Part shown: positions 25,880 to 33,318 of the stretch, in pieces
Layout of the letters: every line of letters starts with the position of its first letter
Position numbering within the stretch: position 1 is the stretch's first letter
DNA from: Ferribacterium limneticum
GTDB taxonomy: Bacteria; Pseudomonadota; Gammaproteobacteria; Burkholderiales; Rhodocyclaceae
Length of the DNA stretch: 64,000 bases
Direction: 5' to 3'
Assembly: GCF_020510565.1 (NCBI RefSeq)
Contig: NZ_CP075189.1
Span: forward strand, 1,162,501 to 1,226,500
Notes under the pieces: generated by a model
Seen by the model: the letters and a program-made list of their open reading frames with translations, nothing else
Database searches by the model: none
Told to the model about the DNA's origin: nothing
Program-made: the position numbers and the translations under genes

Positions 25880-26635
25880 TTAGTTCTCCTCTTCCAGTAC
25901 AGACGGACGTAGTGCACTCCATCCGGCCGGGCGCCGAAATTGGGCCCGGCTCCCGAGGCGGGCAATCACATCGGATGTTCTGAACCACAGGCGTTTGACC
26001 AGGGCGACTGTTTCGCGCTCGAAAATATGGCCTCGCTTGAAGACCTGGGCTGACTCCGGCAGCAGTGCGCCGATCTCGAGGCAGGTGTTTTCCAGATTCG
26101 TCATGAGTGCCTGGAGCCGTTCCTCCGGAAATGGATTGGGTTCGGCGGAGGGTGTCGGCGTATCAACCGGCATGGCCGGCGGCATGCTGGATGCCAGCGT
26201 TGCGGAGGCATCCATGAGGTTGGCGAGGAGTCGCTGGAGCTCCGGGCGGTCGATAAGTTCGTTGTACGCCGGCAGGCTGGGGATGGCCTCGATATTCTGG
26301 GCGGCCCAACGTAGGCCGTTCTCGATGGCCTGCCGGTTTCGACGGTCGCGCTCATCGGCCTCGCGCTGGCGCGCGGGAATCAGAACGTCAGTCTCGATGC
26401 GCTGCATGAGTGCTTGGTAGCGCTCCGGACGTCCTGTGGTCGCGGCTCTGAGCAATGATTCGAAGCCCGCGGGTAGCTCGGTGGCGGTGATGGGAAACGA
26501 GGCGAGATACGACTGTGACGATGCGCCACTGCCGTCAGGCAGGCGGACGTACCGGTTGGCATAGAGCATGGCACTCGTTCGATTAATTTTGAGTGAAACC
26601 GACGTCGGTTGCATCAAGGGTGGGTTGTCTGGCAT
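25880..26635 (-). CDS. Unknown protein of the second element
   Basis: 251 aa from the ATG at 26635, which has AAGGA upstream; a longer in-frame start exists at 26719. No family recognised. The sequence is rich in helix-forming residues (RQREADERDRRNRQAIENGL in the middle), with a Pro/Ala/Thr-rich linker (MPPAMPVDTPTPSAEPNPF) around residues 165-185 and no signal peptide or membrane helix. It converges on the integrase, ending 74 bp from its stop, and follows the 211-aa gene on the same strand with a 470-bp gap. Confidence 0.6.
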   Translation of the reverse strand: MPDNPPLMQPTSVSLKINRTSAMLYANRYVRLPDGSGASSQSYLASFPITATELPAGFESLLRAATTGRPERYQALMQRIETDVLIPARQREADERDRRNRQAIENGLRWAAQNIEAIPSLPAYNELIDRPELQRLLANLMDASATLASSMPPAMPVDTPTPSAEPNPFPEERLQALMTNLENTCLEIGALLPESAQVFKRGHIFERETVALVKRLWFRTSDVIARLGSRAQFRRPAGWSALRPSVLEEEN

Positions 26636-27105
26636 CAGGGATTCCTTGCTGGGTTGATGCCCTGTATAGCGAATCGCCTCAATGTTTTTGTTTGCCCGGG
26701 AGGTGAGGCCTGGTCGCACCGTTCCGCTCGGGTGATCCTGCGCGTGAGAGGGCGCATGCGGGGAAGACTCACCCCGTCAACGAGGGGGTGAGAGAGCGGG
26801 CAACCGGCAATTCAACCATGGTGAGTGCGGCTTTCTCGTGGAGAAGGCCATGGGGCCCAGCAGTCGTCATCCCGGTGGTGCCGCCGCCAGTGTACCTCGG
26901 CTGGCGACTGCCCCTGGGACACGGCCCGAAGCACCGGATGGGGGCCCCGTGCAGTCGTTTCGGCAAACTCGTACTGCACGACGAGCCTGAGAAACTCTCG
27001 GTTCCTGATAGAGCCGAGGAGCTTGCCTTATTGCGGGGGCCCCCAAGCCCAATGGTACGGCAGCGGGGCGCCCGGAGGACTGTGCTGAGTATGTTTTCCG
27101 GTTGC
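26636..27105. other. Gap with hairpins, no gene seen
   Basis: Holds an 8-bp hairpin CTCACCCC/GGGGTGAG (26768-26792) and several GC-rich self-complementary patches (GGGGGCCCCC near 27040). Open frames here overlap the neighbouring genes antisense and show no family features. It may contain the 5' leader of the 251-aa gene or a small RNA. Confidence 0.4.
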
Positions 27106-27741
27106 TTAACTCACGGCGAGTTGCATCGGCTCACCGTGACTGATTTTCTGCACGTAGTAGATGACCGGCAGTTCCCCCGTGAAACCTCTCCGGTGAGCCT
27201 CCTGGTACAGGCTCCAGGTTTGCTGTCGCACGCCGTGGAATCCGGGCTGATGAGCAAGTCGCTCCAGCCAACCCTGTACGGCGGTTTCGTTGCGCTGGCC
27301 GGTGAGTGAGGCCAACATCAGATAGTGTTCGGCCATCTCGGATTTGGGGCGGCGCCATGTCCAGCTCGTACGGCCACGAGTTGGGTAGCGCACTAGTTCG
27401 TAGCCCAGCCAGACCAAGCGTGATTTGCTGGTGACAGATTGCCAGTCTTCTTGTTCCAGGCCGTTGCCCTCCGTGGCGAGCAATAGCCAATGCACAATCT
27501 CGGCGTTTTCCGGCCAGTACAGGACCAGGAGGGCGTTGGCGTCCCCCCGATGTTTTCTGACCAAACGCTGCGCCGGCGTGGCGCCGATAGCGTAGCGGGC
27601 GTGGAACTTGTGGGCGAGGCGCTCAGCCTTGGCTGCCTTGATGGTGCCTGAGGTGTACCGTTGGTAGCCGCGTGGGACCAAATCCAGAACGCGACTCAGG
27701 GCGGCGGTTTTATTACGCGAGACAGGCGTCGTGGCAGGCAT
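27106..27741 (-). CDS. Unknown protein whose start lies in a large inverted repeat
   Basis: 211 aa, soluble and basic, no recognised family; conserved-looking patches are PRGYQRYTSGTIKAAKAERLAHKFHARY (read in two parts), LVLYWPENAEIVHWLLLATEG and RTSWTWRRPKSEMAEHY. Its ATG is the last triplet but one of a 21-bp perfect inverted repeat (27738-27797) and there is no Shine-Dalgarno, so expression may depend on that structure. It lies between the unknown 251-aa gene and the candidate large RNA. A link to the RNA or to replication/transfer of the second element is conjecture. Confidence 0.6.
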   Translation of the reverse strand: MPATTPVSRNKTAALSRVLDLVPRGYQRYTSGTIKAAKAERLAHKFHARYAIGATPAQRLVRKHRGDANALLVLYWPENAEIVHWLLLATEGNGLEQEDWQSVTSKSRLVWLGYELVRYPTRGRTSWTWRRPKSEMAEHYLMLASLTGQRNETAVQGWLERLAHQPGFHGVRQQTWSLYQEAHRRGFTGELPVIYYVQKISHGEPMQLAVS

Positions 27742-27797
27742 TGGTGCGGGATTCCTATTTGGGGTTAATACCCCGTATAGGAATCCCGCACCAATGC
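27738..27797. repeat. 21-bp perfect inverted repeat with nested stem
   Basis: Arms 27738-27758 and 27777-27797 are exact complements; the 18-bp spacer itself contains GGGG-TTAATA-CCCC. It covers the start codon of the 211-aa gene on the minus strand. It is followed by a palindrome GTGAC-GTA-GTCAC at 27811-27823, which looks like an operator. Confidence 0.93.
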
Positions 27798-27839
27798 AGT
27801 GTGATTTGATGTGACGTAGTCACACATATTGATGTTCCA

Positions 27840-28930
27840 CGCAAAAATGGCGGCAATCGCTATACCAAACTGGACACAAGCGGGCAGACGATGAAGATCG
27901 TCTGCGTGCGCATGCTGCGGCGTTCTGCCCAAAGCATCCGACCGACCGGGCGGATGTTTCGGGCAGAACGCCAACTGCAAACACACTGGCCGAAAGGCCA
28001 CGTCGGGTCGCCAACCCGACAGACAGAGGATCGCCAGTCCTCTGTCAAGCAAACGCTGAAGCGCAGTGCCTCTAATCAGGCTCGCTGCGCTACGCTGGGC
28101 GCTCGGGGGTGCAACTCCCCCGTTCGACCCAATCGCACGTCCCCGCTCGCTGCAATAACCTGACCAGCGAGAGCAGGGGCCATAGGACAACGACGTTGGG
28201 CGACCATGAAACGGCATCCGGCAGGAAATGGCCTGATGACCTGGTTGCAAGTGAAAGTCGGATAAGCCCGACCCGGGGGGCATATCGGAAGAGTGCAACC
28301 CGTGCCGCACAGGATGGCTTTTGAGCACGTCGCAAGGCGTGAGGGTATCAAGGCGAAAGCTGGCGATACTGGCACCTAGAGAAATCTGGGGTCAATGGAT
28401 AGCTCAAACCTGTAACGGCACCCTGGAGGGTGCTATGCGGAGAAATACAAAGCCATAAGCATTGAGCTGTGGTTCGTCGTCGATGACGTACGTAACGAGT
28501 ACCTGAGTCGCTCTGGAACATCGGACTGGGGAAATCTACGGAAAGCTGGAAGGCTAGTTACGGTACTGAGACAGTGGCGTTGTATTTCGCAGTAGCTGCA
28601 ATCTAAATGGGGAACCTCCCTGACGACGCCAACGGGTGGCACCGTGGTGGATGAGGCAGGGAGGGGGAGACTGACTGAGTAGGGTTTGATTCTGTTGCTG
28701 ATACGACCGAAGGCACAGAAGAGCTGCAAGGGCAGCGGTACGGGTGGCACCGTATCCCGAAAGGTTGGAGCGTTTGCGAACGTGTGTTCCCCGTGAGGGG
28801 AAAAATGGGGCTTGGCAGCCCGTTGTAGTATTGGCCCCCGGGGTCGCTTGGCGGCGACTCCGGGGACAACATTGTTTGGCGACGATGTGAGCGTAACTAG
28901 GGGGTCGGCAAATTTTGCCGAACGTCATCT
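27840..28930 (+). ncRNA. Candidate large structured non-coding RNA
   Basis: About 1.1 kb without a plausible gene but dense in helices: 27884-27905 (9 bp), 27919-27972 (12+6 bp), 27987-28000 (loop GAAA), 28002-28020 and 28022-28046 (both loops contain CGCCA), 28104-28122, 28141-28179 (7+4 bp), long-range GGTTGCA 28243/TGCAACC 28294, 28326-28341 (loop GCAA), 28418-28433, 28615-28622 with 28657-28664, two identical ACGGGTGGCACCGT hairpins (28632, 28740), 28787-28802 (loop GTGA), 28836-28865 (12 bp). GNRA loops read as such only on the + strand. No group II domain V signature is seen. Ends are approximate. It resembles in kind the giant RNAs GOLLD and ROOL, which also ride on mobile elements, but I cannot assign it to either. 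Confidence 0.65.
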
Positions 28931-28965
28931 AAAAAACTTCGGGCGCCTCGCTATTGCGGGGCGCC
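28931..28965 (-). terminator. Rho-independent terminator of the XRE gene
   Basis: On the minus strand a 10-bp stem (GGCGCC-based, loop AATA) is followed after a few bases by TTTTTT (28936-28931), 14 bp after the XRE stop. Confidence 0.75.
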
Positions 28966-28978
28966 TGTCTTGACGAAT

Positions 28979-29212
28979 TTACTCGGCCATCTCCCCTATC
29001 TCTCGTACTAGATCGATTGGCGAGATCTCAAGGGCCAATGCCAACTGGAATAGCGAATCGATAGAGGGTTGATTCACGCCACGCTCGATCAACGAAATGA
29101 AATTGCGGTGCAATCCCGCACGCTCGGCAAGGGTTTCCTGTGACAAACCTCGGTCTCGGCGGTGCTTGCGGAGAAGAACTGCAAAACGTTGTGAGGGGAG
29201 AGAGGTGCTCAT
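28979..29212 (-). CDS. XRE-family transcriptional regulator
   Basis: 77 aa from the ATG at 29212; the longer open frame to 29431 would run through the operator-like repeat and is unlikely. Helix-turn-helix: FAVLLRKHRRDRGLSQETLAERAGLHRNFISLIERG, typical of Cro/CI (HTH_3) proteins, with NQPSIDSLFQLALALEISP completing the five-helix fold. It is divergent from the zinc-ribbon and HAD genes, with a 12-bp inverted repeat between, so it probably autoregulates and controls them. Confidence 0.85.
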   Translation of the reverse strand: MSTSLPSQRFAVLLRKHRRDRGLSQETLAERAGLHRNFISLIERGVNQPSIDSLFQLALALEISPIDLVREIGEMAE

Positions 29213-29249
29213 GCATGAAGTGTCACGATTCCCTTCATGAGCATCCACA

Positions 29250-29287
29250 CAGTATGCTGTTAATATTCTATTATGAACAGCATACTG
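29250..29287. promoter_or_regulatory. Operator-like inverted repeat between divergent genes
   Basis: CAGTATGCTGTT (29250-29261) and AACAGCATACTG (29276-29287) are perfect complements separated by 14 bp of A/T-rich sequence (AATATTCTATTATG). Position and symmetry suit the XRE regulator at 28979. Confidence 0.75.
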
Positions 29288-29299
29288 GTGATTTCGACT

Positions 29300-29635
29300 A
29301 TGAATTTCAGGCAAAAATTCTTCAAGCTCTCTGCAAGATGCGACGATTGTCGAACACGGTATGGGTTCGAAACGTGGAACGCAGAGCGCTATAGCGACAA
29401 AACGCTGTATTGCCCTACATGTGGTCACCAAGGGAGTTCGGAGATCACCGAAATATTGCTCATTAGCACTTGGAACTTGGAAACGATACCGGCAATGAAT
29501 TTGCTCCGGTTGCTTTCTGCCTGTGAAGTCGAATTACTATTTCAAGAAGGCAATGATTTCCAAGGTCGATCGGCTCATGTCTGTGCCCACGTTCAAAAAG
29601 ACATGGGTCAGCAAGAAACAAGTAAACGATGGTGA
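29300..29635 (+). CDS. Small zinc-ribbon-like protein
   Basis: 111 aa from the ATG at 29300 (the ATG at 29273 lies inside the inverted repeat). CDDC and CPTC, 24 residues apart, form a plausible zinc ribbon in the first 50 residues; the rest has no recognised feature. It ends 8 bp before the HAD-type gene and is probably co-expressed with it. A toxin-antitoxin or regulatory role under the XRE protein is possible but nothing here proves it. Confidence 0.5.
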   Translation: MNFRQKFFKLSARCDDCRTRYGFETWNAERYSDKTLYCPTCGHQGSSEITEILLISTWNLETIPAMNLLRLLSACEVELLFQEGNDFQGRSAHVCAHVQKDMGQQETSKRW

Positions 29636-29643
29636 TTGCCTGA

Positions 29644-30120
29644 ATGATCATTTTCCTCGATTTCGATGGCGTGCTCCACCCAGAAACGACGCTCTCAACA
29701 CGAGTCAACTTTCAGCATCTGCCGCTCCTCTGGCGAATCCTCCGAGCGGTACCCGAGGTGGAGGTCGTCTTCGCTACCTCCTGGCGCAACTCACATTCCC
29801 TTGATCAGCTTGTCGCCATTGTTACGCGGGGGGGTGGCGAGGATTTGGCACACCGATTTATTGGGGTGAATCCTGTCGTCGACAAGGCATCGAGAGAACA
29901 AGGTGATTTAGGACATCGCCGCGATGAATGCATCCAGTGGCTTGAAGCCAATCAGTCCCGGTTTCCTTTTTGGAAAAAGGACATCCCATGGATCGCATTG
30001 GATGACATCGCTTATTGGTACGGTCTCCCCTGCTTCAACCTGCACATGACTGATTACAAAACTGGGCTTACCGAGGTCGATGTGGGGGCTATCATCAAGA
30101 AGCTGGAGGCTATGCGATAG
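29644..30120 (+). CDS. HAD-domain protein (polynucleotide-repair-type HAD)
   Basis: 158 aa. MIIFLDFDGVLHP carries the DxD nucleophile pair (D6, D8), FATSWRNSH supplies motif II (Ser/Thr), and WIALDDIAYW the terminal acidic pair. This short HAD variant with ATSW and ALDD is the type also found fused to RNA-repair enzymes; substrate unknown. Start context lacks a strong Shine-Dalgarno, suggesting coupling to the preceding gene. Confidence 0.75.
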   Translation: MIIFLDFDGVLHPETTLSTRVNFQHLPLLWRILRAVPEVEVVFATSWRNSHSLDQLVAIVTRGGGEDLAHRFIGVNPVVDKASREQGDLGHRRDECIQWLEANQSRFPFWKKDIPWIALDDIAYWYGLPCFNLHMTDYKTGLTEVDVGAIIKKLEAMR

Positions 30121-30640
30121 GCCGCAATGGCGGCACAGGCCGATTTTCTGTCTGTTGTAATTGCATGAGGCCGTTGTTCGGCCAAAGCCACCGGTGGTGC
30201 TGACCTAGTTGAGCGGCGGGTGTTGCGCAGGTCGCCGACGTTGAGGCGGCATGCCGCCTGCAAGGTCGCTTCCTTCACATCACTGACATTTTCCTCTCCA
30301 GTATGCTGGTCAGGACTTTCGTAGCTGTTGCTGCCGAAACACTAGCTTGTCTCCAACTGTTTCCAATTCAGCATTGAACCCCTCGTAGCAATACATAAGT
30401 GGTCGCGATAAGTCATCTATTTAATTCGTGATATTTCGGCACTAAACATATAAAAATCATACACGTAAGAGTTCCTGCAGATTCAGGCTTGTTTGCTGAA
30501 ACGGGGTTTTGCCGAGGTTGGCACAGTAGCTGCAAACACTCTTGGCAGGCTGGCTTCAATGGCCAGACAAAACTCAAGTTATACCGGTCGGCGGTTAGCG
30601 CCGGGTGACTAGGTCAACCAATTGTAATAGCGAGGACATC
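30121..30640. other. Gap separating accessory zone from the sigma-54 cluster
   Basis: No gene seen. Contains a 16-bp perfect palindrome AGGCGGCATGCCGCCT at 30244-30259, an AT-rich stretch (30400-30470) suitable for DNA bending, and the sigma-54 promoter at 30518. The AT-rich stretch upstream of the promoter could hold enhancer or IHF sites. Confidence 0.6.
30518..30536 (+). promoter_or_regulatory. Sigma-54 (-24/-12) promoter 1
   Basis: TTGGCACAGTAGCTGCAAA: GG at 30520-30521 and GC at 30532-30533 with exactly 10 bases between, matching TGGCAC-N5-TTGCA closely. It lies 105 bp before the rhodanese-like start codon. Confidence 0.8.
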
Positions 30641-31099
30641 ATGAAGTCATTTCTCAATCTCCTGACTGCCGTGGCCCTGGTGGCCAGCAGTTCCCTGGTT
30701 TCTGCCCAGCAGGCCGGCGGTTCCCCCGCTGCGGCTCCGGTTTACAAGGCCAAGACGCCCAAGCTCGACCGGACGCAATTCGATGCCCTGCTGGCCAAGC
30801 CGGATCAACTGGTCATCATCGATCTCCGTCGCCCTGACGAGCTGACCAAGAACGGTGGTTTTCCGGTTTACCTGAGCATTCAATCGAAAGAACTCGAAAA
30901 GAACCTGGCCTTCATTCCCAAGGATCGCAGCATCGTGACTGTTTCCAATCACGCCGGTCGTGCCGGGGCGGGGGCTGATCTTCTCGCCAGCAAGGGTTTC
31001 AAGGTGGCTGGTGCCGTCGGTGCCCAGGATTACGAAGCCGAAGGTGGCACGCTGAGCAAGATCGCGCCGCCCCAACCGAAGCAGGCTGCTGCTAACTAA
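30641..31099 (+). CDS. Exported rhodanese-like protein lacking the catalytic cysteine
   Basis: 152 aa from the ATG at 30641 (GAGGA upstream). Signal peptide about 1-22 (AVALVASSSLVSAQ). The rhodanese fold is suggested by LVIIDLRRPDELTKNGGFP and by the loop VSNHAGRAGAGADLLASKGF. At the position where active rhodaneses have Cys (usually C-x-S-G-x-R), this protein has Asn/His, so sulfur transfer by the usual route is excluded; it may bind a ligand or partner. First gene of the sigma-54 unit 1. Confidence 0.7.
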   Translation: MKSFLNLLTAVALVASSSLVSAQQAGGSPAAAPVYKAKTPKLDRTQFDALLAKPDQLVIIDLRRPDELTKNGGFPVYLSIQSKELEKNLAFIPKDRSIVTVSNHAGRAGAGADLLASKGFKVAGAVGAQDYEAEGGTLSKIAPPQPKQAAAN

Positions 31100-31160
31100 G
31101 CCTTTAACAAGACGTTGCCGGCCGGGCTGACTGGATCCGCTCGGCCCGGGGAGAATAGTC

Positions 31161-31655
31161 ATGTCCATTATTTACGAACTGGCCCAGAGCATTCAGGCGT
31201 CGTCGATCGGCGTCGCGCTGTCGGAGTCGCCCTATGCTTTTCCGCTGATCGAGGCCGTTCACCTGATCGGTCTGTCCATCTCGGTCGGCCTGATTTTCCT
31301 GATCGACCTTCGTTTGGTCGGGGTGTTCCTCAAAAACGTTCCGGTCACCGATCTGCTCCGGCAGTTGCGGCCGCTGGTTCTCGGGGGTTTCGCGGCGATT
31401 TTCGTTTCCGGGATCCTGTTGTTCTGGTCCGAGGCGGCAACCGTCATCGTCAGCCCGGCCTTTCCGGTGAAATTCCTGTTCATCGCGATTGCCGGCCTCA
31501 ACGCCCTGTACTTCGAGTTCAGGCTGGCCAAGCAGAAACCGGTGGTCGAGAACCATGCGACCTTGCCAGCCAATGTCCGCTACGCCGGGCTGGCCTCGCT
31601 GTTTTCGTGGAGCGTCGTGATCATCGCCGGCCGCCTCATTCCTTACCTGCCTTGA
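31161..31655 (+). CDS. Small integral membrane protein (DUF6644-like), copy 1
   Basis: 164 aa, four predicted hydrophobic helices: about 25-50, 70-92, 98-115, 138-160. HLIGLSISVG contains a His within helix 1, and a His recurs near the C-terminal half (ENHATL). Similar in size and pattern to the next gene, so the pair probably arose by duplication and may form a heterodimer. The family is often next to periplasmic redox proteins; haem binding by the His residues is speculation. RBS GGGGAGAA lies before the ATG. Confidence 0.65.
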   Translation: MSIIYELAQSIQASSIGVALSESPYAFPLIEAVHLIGLSISVGLIFLIDLRLVGVFLKNVPVTDLLRQLRPLVLGGFAAIFVSGILLFWSEAATVIVSPAFPVKFLFIAIAGLNALYFEFRLAKQKPVVENHATLPANVRYAGLASLFSWSVVIIAGRLIPYLP

Positions 31656-31683
31656 ATAGCATTTCATTTTTGGGGAAAAAATC

Positions 31684-32157
31684 ATGTCTACCGTAGAAGT
31701 GCTTACCGCGCTGCAGAACAGTCCGCTGGGGGACGCCATCGGCAAGTCGGACCATCTGGTCGGGGCAGCTGCCCAGGTTTTTCACGTCCTGGGTTTTGTC
31801 TTCCTGCTCGCTTCAGTCATTCTGATCAACCTGCGCCTGAGCGGGCTGGCACTGAATGGCCAGTCGATTCCGCAGGTCGCCAAGGAGCCAACGCGCCTGA
31901 TCTGGGCCGGACTTGTTTTCGCCGTCGTCAGCGGGATTCTCATGTTCCTCTCGGCGCCGCTGCTCTACTTCAGCAACCCGGCTTTCATCGCGAAAATCTG
32001 GCTACTGGCCGCTGCCGTCATCCTGCAGGTCACGCTCTATCGTCACGTGACGACCCGCGAAGCACCGAGTCCGCTGCTGGCCAAACTGAGCATCGGGCTA
32101 TCCATTTTCCTGTGGTTCGGCGTCGGCGTCACCGGTCGTGCCATCGGCTTCATCTAG
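31684..32157 (+). CDS. Small integral membrane protein (DUF6644-like), copy 2
   Basis: 157 aa with four hydrophobic segments (about 24-50, 68-90, 98-115, 132-155). QVFHVLGFVFLLASVILINLRLSGLAL aligns in pattern with copy 1 (HLIGLSISVGLIFLIDLRLVGV), both having His in helix 1 and an Asn/Asp-Leu-Arg-Leu turn. Starts 29 bp after copy 1 with GGGG upstream and is followed 10 bp later by a cytochrome lipoprotein, consistent with a membrane redox module. Confidence 0.65.
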   Translation: MSTVEVLTALQNSPLGDAIGKSDHLVGAAAQVFHVLGFVFLLASVILINLRLSGLALNGQSIPQVAKEPTRLIWAGLVFAVVSGILMFLSAPLLYFSNPAFIAKIWLLAAAVILQVTLYRHVTTREAPSPLLAKLSIGLSIFLWFGVGVTGRAIGFI

Positions 32158-32167
32158 GAATACGGGG

Positions 32168-32734
32168 ATGAATTCATCGCTCAAGGCCTGGCTGCTCCCG
32201 GTCATCCTGCTGGCGGCGCTGGCAGCTTGCGACAAGCCGGCAGCGCCGTCGGCCGGCCCGTCATTCAAGACGACCGCGACGATCCAGGATCTCATGGTGG
32301 CCGTTGTCGACCCCGCAGCCGATTTGCTGTGGGCGTCGGTGGCGACCGAGTTGAGCAAGGATGGTCTGGTCGAAAAACAGCCGCGCACCGACGAGGAGTG
32401 GCTGGCTGTCCGCCAGCAGGCAATCATCCTGGTCGAATCGGCCAATCTGCTGCAAATTCCCGGCCGGTCGGTGGTCGCAGCCGGCGGCAAGCTTGAAGAC
32501 GCGCATGTGCCGGGCATTCTTTCGCCCGCGGAAGCTCAGAAGGCCATACACGACGACCAGGCCGGTTTCAACAAGGCGGCAGAAGGTTTTCACGAAGCGG
32601 CTGCACAGGCCTTGACGGCCGTCGATGCCAGGAACGTGGGCGGGCTGCTCGAGGCGGGAAGCCGGATTCAGCAGGCGTGTGAAAACTGCCATGTGAAATT
32701 CTGGTATCCGAATGCCCAGAAACCGCCGCGCTGA
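32168..32734 (+). CDS. Periplasmic monohaem cytochrome c lipoprotein
   Basis: 188 aa from the ATG at 32168 (AGGAATACGGGG upstream). Lipoprotein signal ending LLAALAAC, so the protein is predicted to be lipid-anchored at Cys21. One haem motif CENCH close to the C-terminus (ACENCHVKFWYPN), a position typical of four-helix c-type cytochromes (c'/c556 type). Likely passes electrons in the periplasm for the products of this cluster. Confidence 0.8.
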   Translation: MNSSLKAWLLPVILLAALAACDKPAAPSAGPSFKTTATIQDLMVAVVDPAADLLWASVATELSKDGLVEKQPRTDEEWLAVRQQAIILVESANLLQIPGRSVVAAGGKLEDAHVPGILSPAEAQKAIHDDQAGFNKAAEGFHEAAAQALTAVDARNVGGLLEAGSRIQQACENCHVKFWYPNAQKPPR

Positions 32735-32773
32735 CGGCACCCCAACAAATCAACGAATCAACCCGGAGAAAAC

Positions 32774-33286
32774 ATGAACCTGAAGCAAACAACGATTGCC
32801 TGTGCCATCGCCCTGGGCGCAGCCTCGACGGCCCTGGCCCAGACGCCGCCCGCTACGCCTGTCCCGTCGGCCCGTGGTCCGGGACTCGATCTGGCGCTGG
32901 AAGCCGCCCAGGCGGCGATTGACTCATGCAAGGCCCGTGACCAGAAGGCGGCCGTCAGCGTCGTCGACTCGGCCGGTGTCGTCCGCGTCCTGCTCGCCAG
33001 CGATGGTGCTTCGCCACGCGGCGTCAGTTCGAGCACGAGCAAGGCAGTGACGGCCCTGACCTTCAAGGCGCCAACCAGCCAGTTGGCCGAAACCATCAAG
33101 ACTGACAAGGAACTGGCCGACAAAATTGCTGCCAATACCAATTACAACGCACGGGCCGGTGGCGTCCTGCTGGCAGTGAATGGCGAGATCATCGGCGCCG
33201 TCGGCGTCGGTGGTGCGCGTGGCAGCAATGTCGACGAAGAGTGCGGTCTGGTCGGTGTGCAGAAAATCCAGTCGCGCCTGCGTTGA
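32774..33286 (+). CDS. GlcG/HbpS-family haem-binding-like protein, exported
   Basis: 170 aa. Signal peptide about 1-23 (IALGAASTALAQ). The mature part has the GlcG/HbpS pattern: LDLALEAAQAAIDSCKARDQKAAVSVVDSAGVVRVLLASDGA (read in parts), SKAVTALTF, and C-terminal GVLLAVNGEIIGAVGVGGA. HbpS binds haem and degradation products; many proteobacterial homologues sit beside periplasmic oxidoreductases. Two Cys (in DSCKAR and EECGL) might be redox active, which fits the DsbD gene that follows 32 bp later. Confidence 0.8.
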   Translation: MNLKQTTIACAIALGAASTALAQTPPATPVPSARGPGLDLALEAAQAAIDSCKARDQKAAVSVVDSAGVVRVLLASDGASPRGVSSSTSKAVTALTFKAPTSQLAETIKTDKELADKIAANTNYNARAGGVLLAVNGEIIGAVGVGGARGSNVDEECGLVGVQKIQSRLR

Positions 33287-33318
33287 TCGATGCCGCTGTT
33301 TCAATTGGGCGAGGAACG

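Noticed and set aside
26788..27309. 173-aa plus-strand frame
   Set aside because: Overlaps the 211-aa minus-strand gene antisense for half its length and has a low-complexity Pro/Gly/Arg-rich composition.
28080..28900. Group II intron without ORF
   Set aside because: I looked for the 34-nt domain V hairpin (GAGC...AGC triad, GAAA loop, GUUC/GCUC end) and a GUGYG start; neither is present in a proper place.
27765..28928. Short frames on both strands in the RNA-like region
   Set aside because: All are under 190 aa, Arg/Pro/Cys-rich, mutually overlapping, and cut across the hairpins; none has a family pattern or ribosome site.
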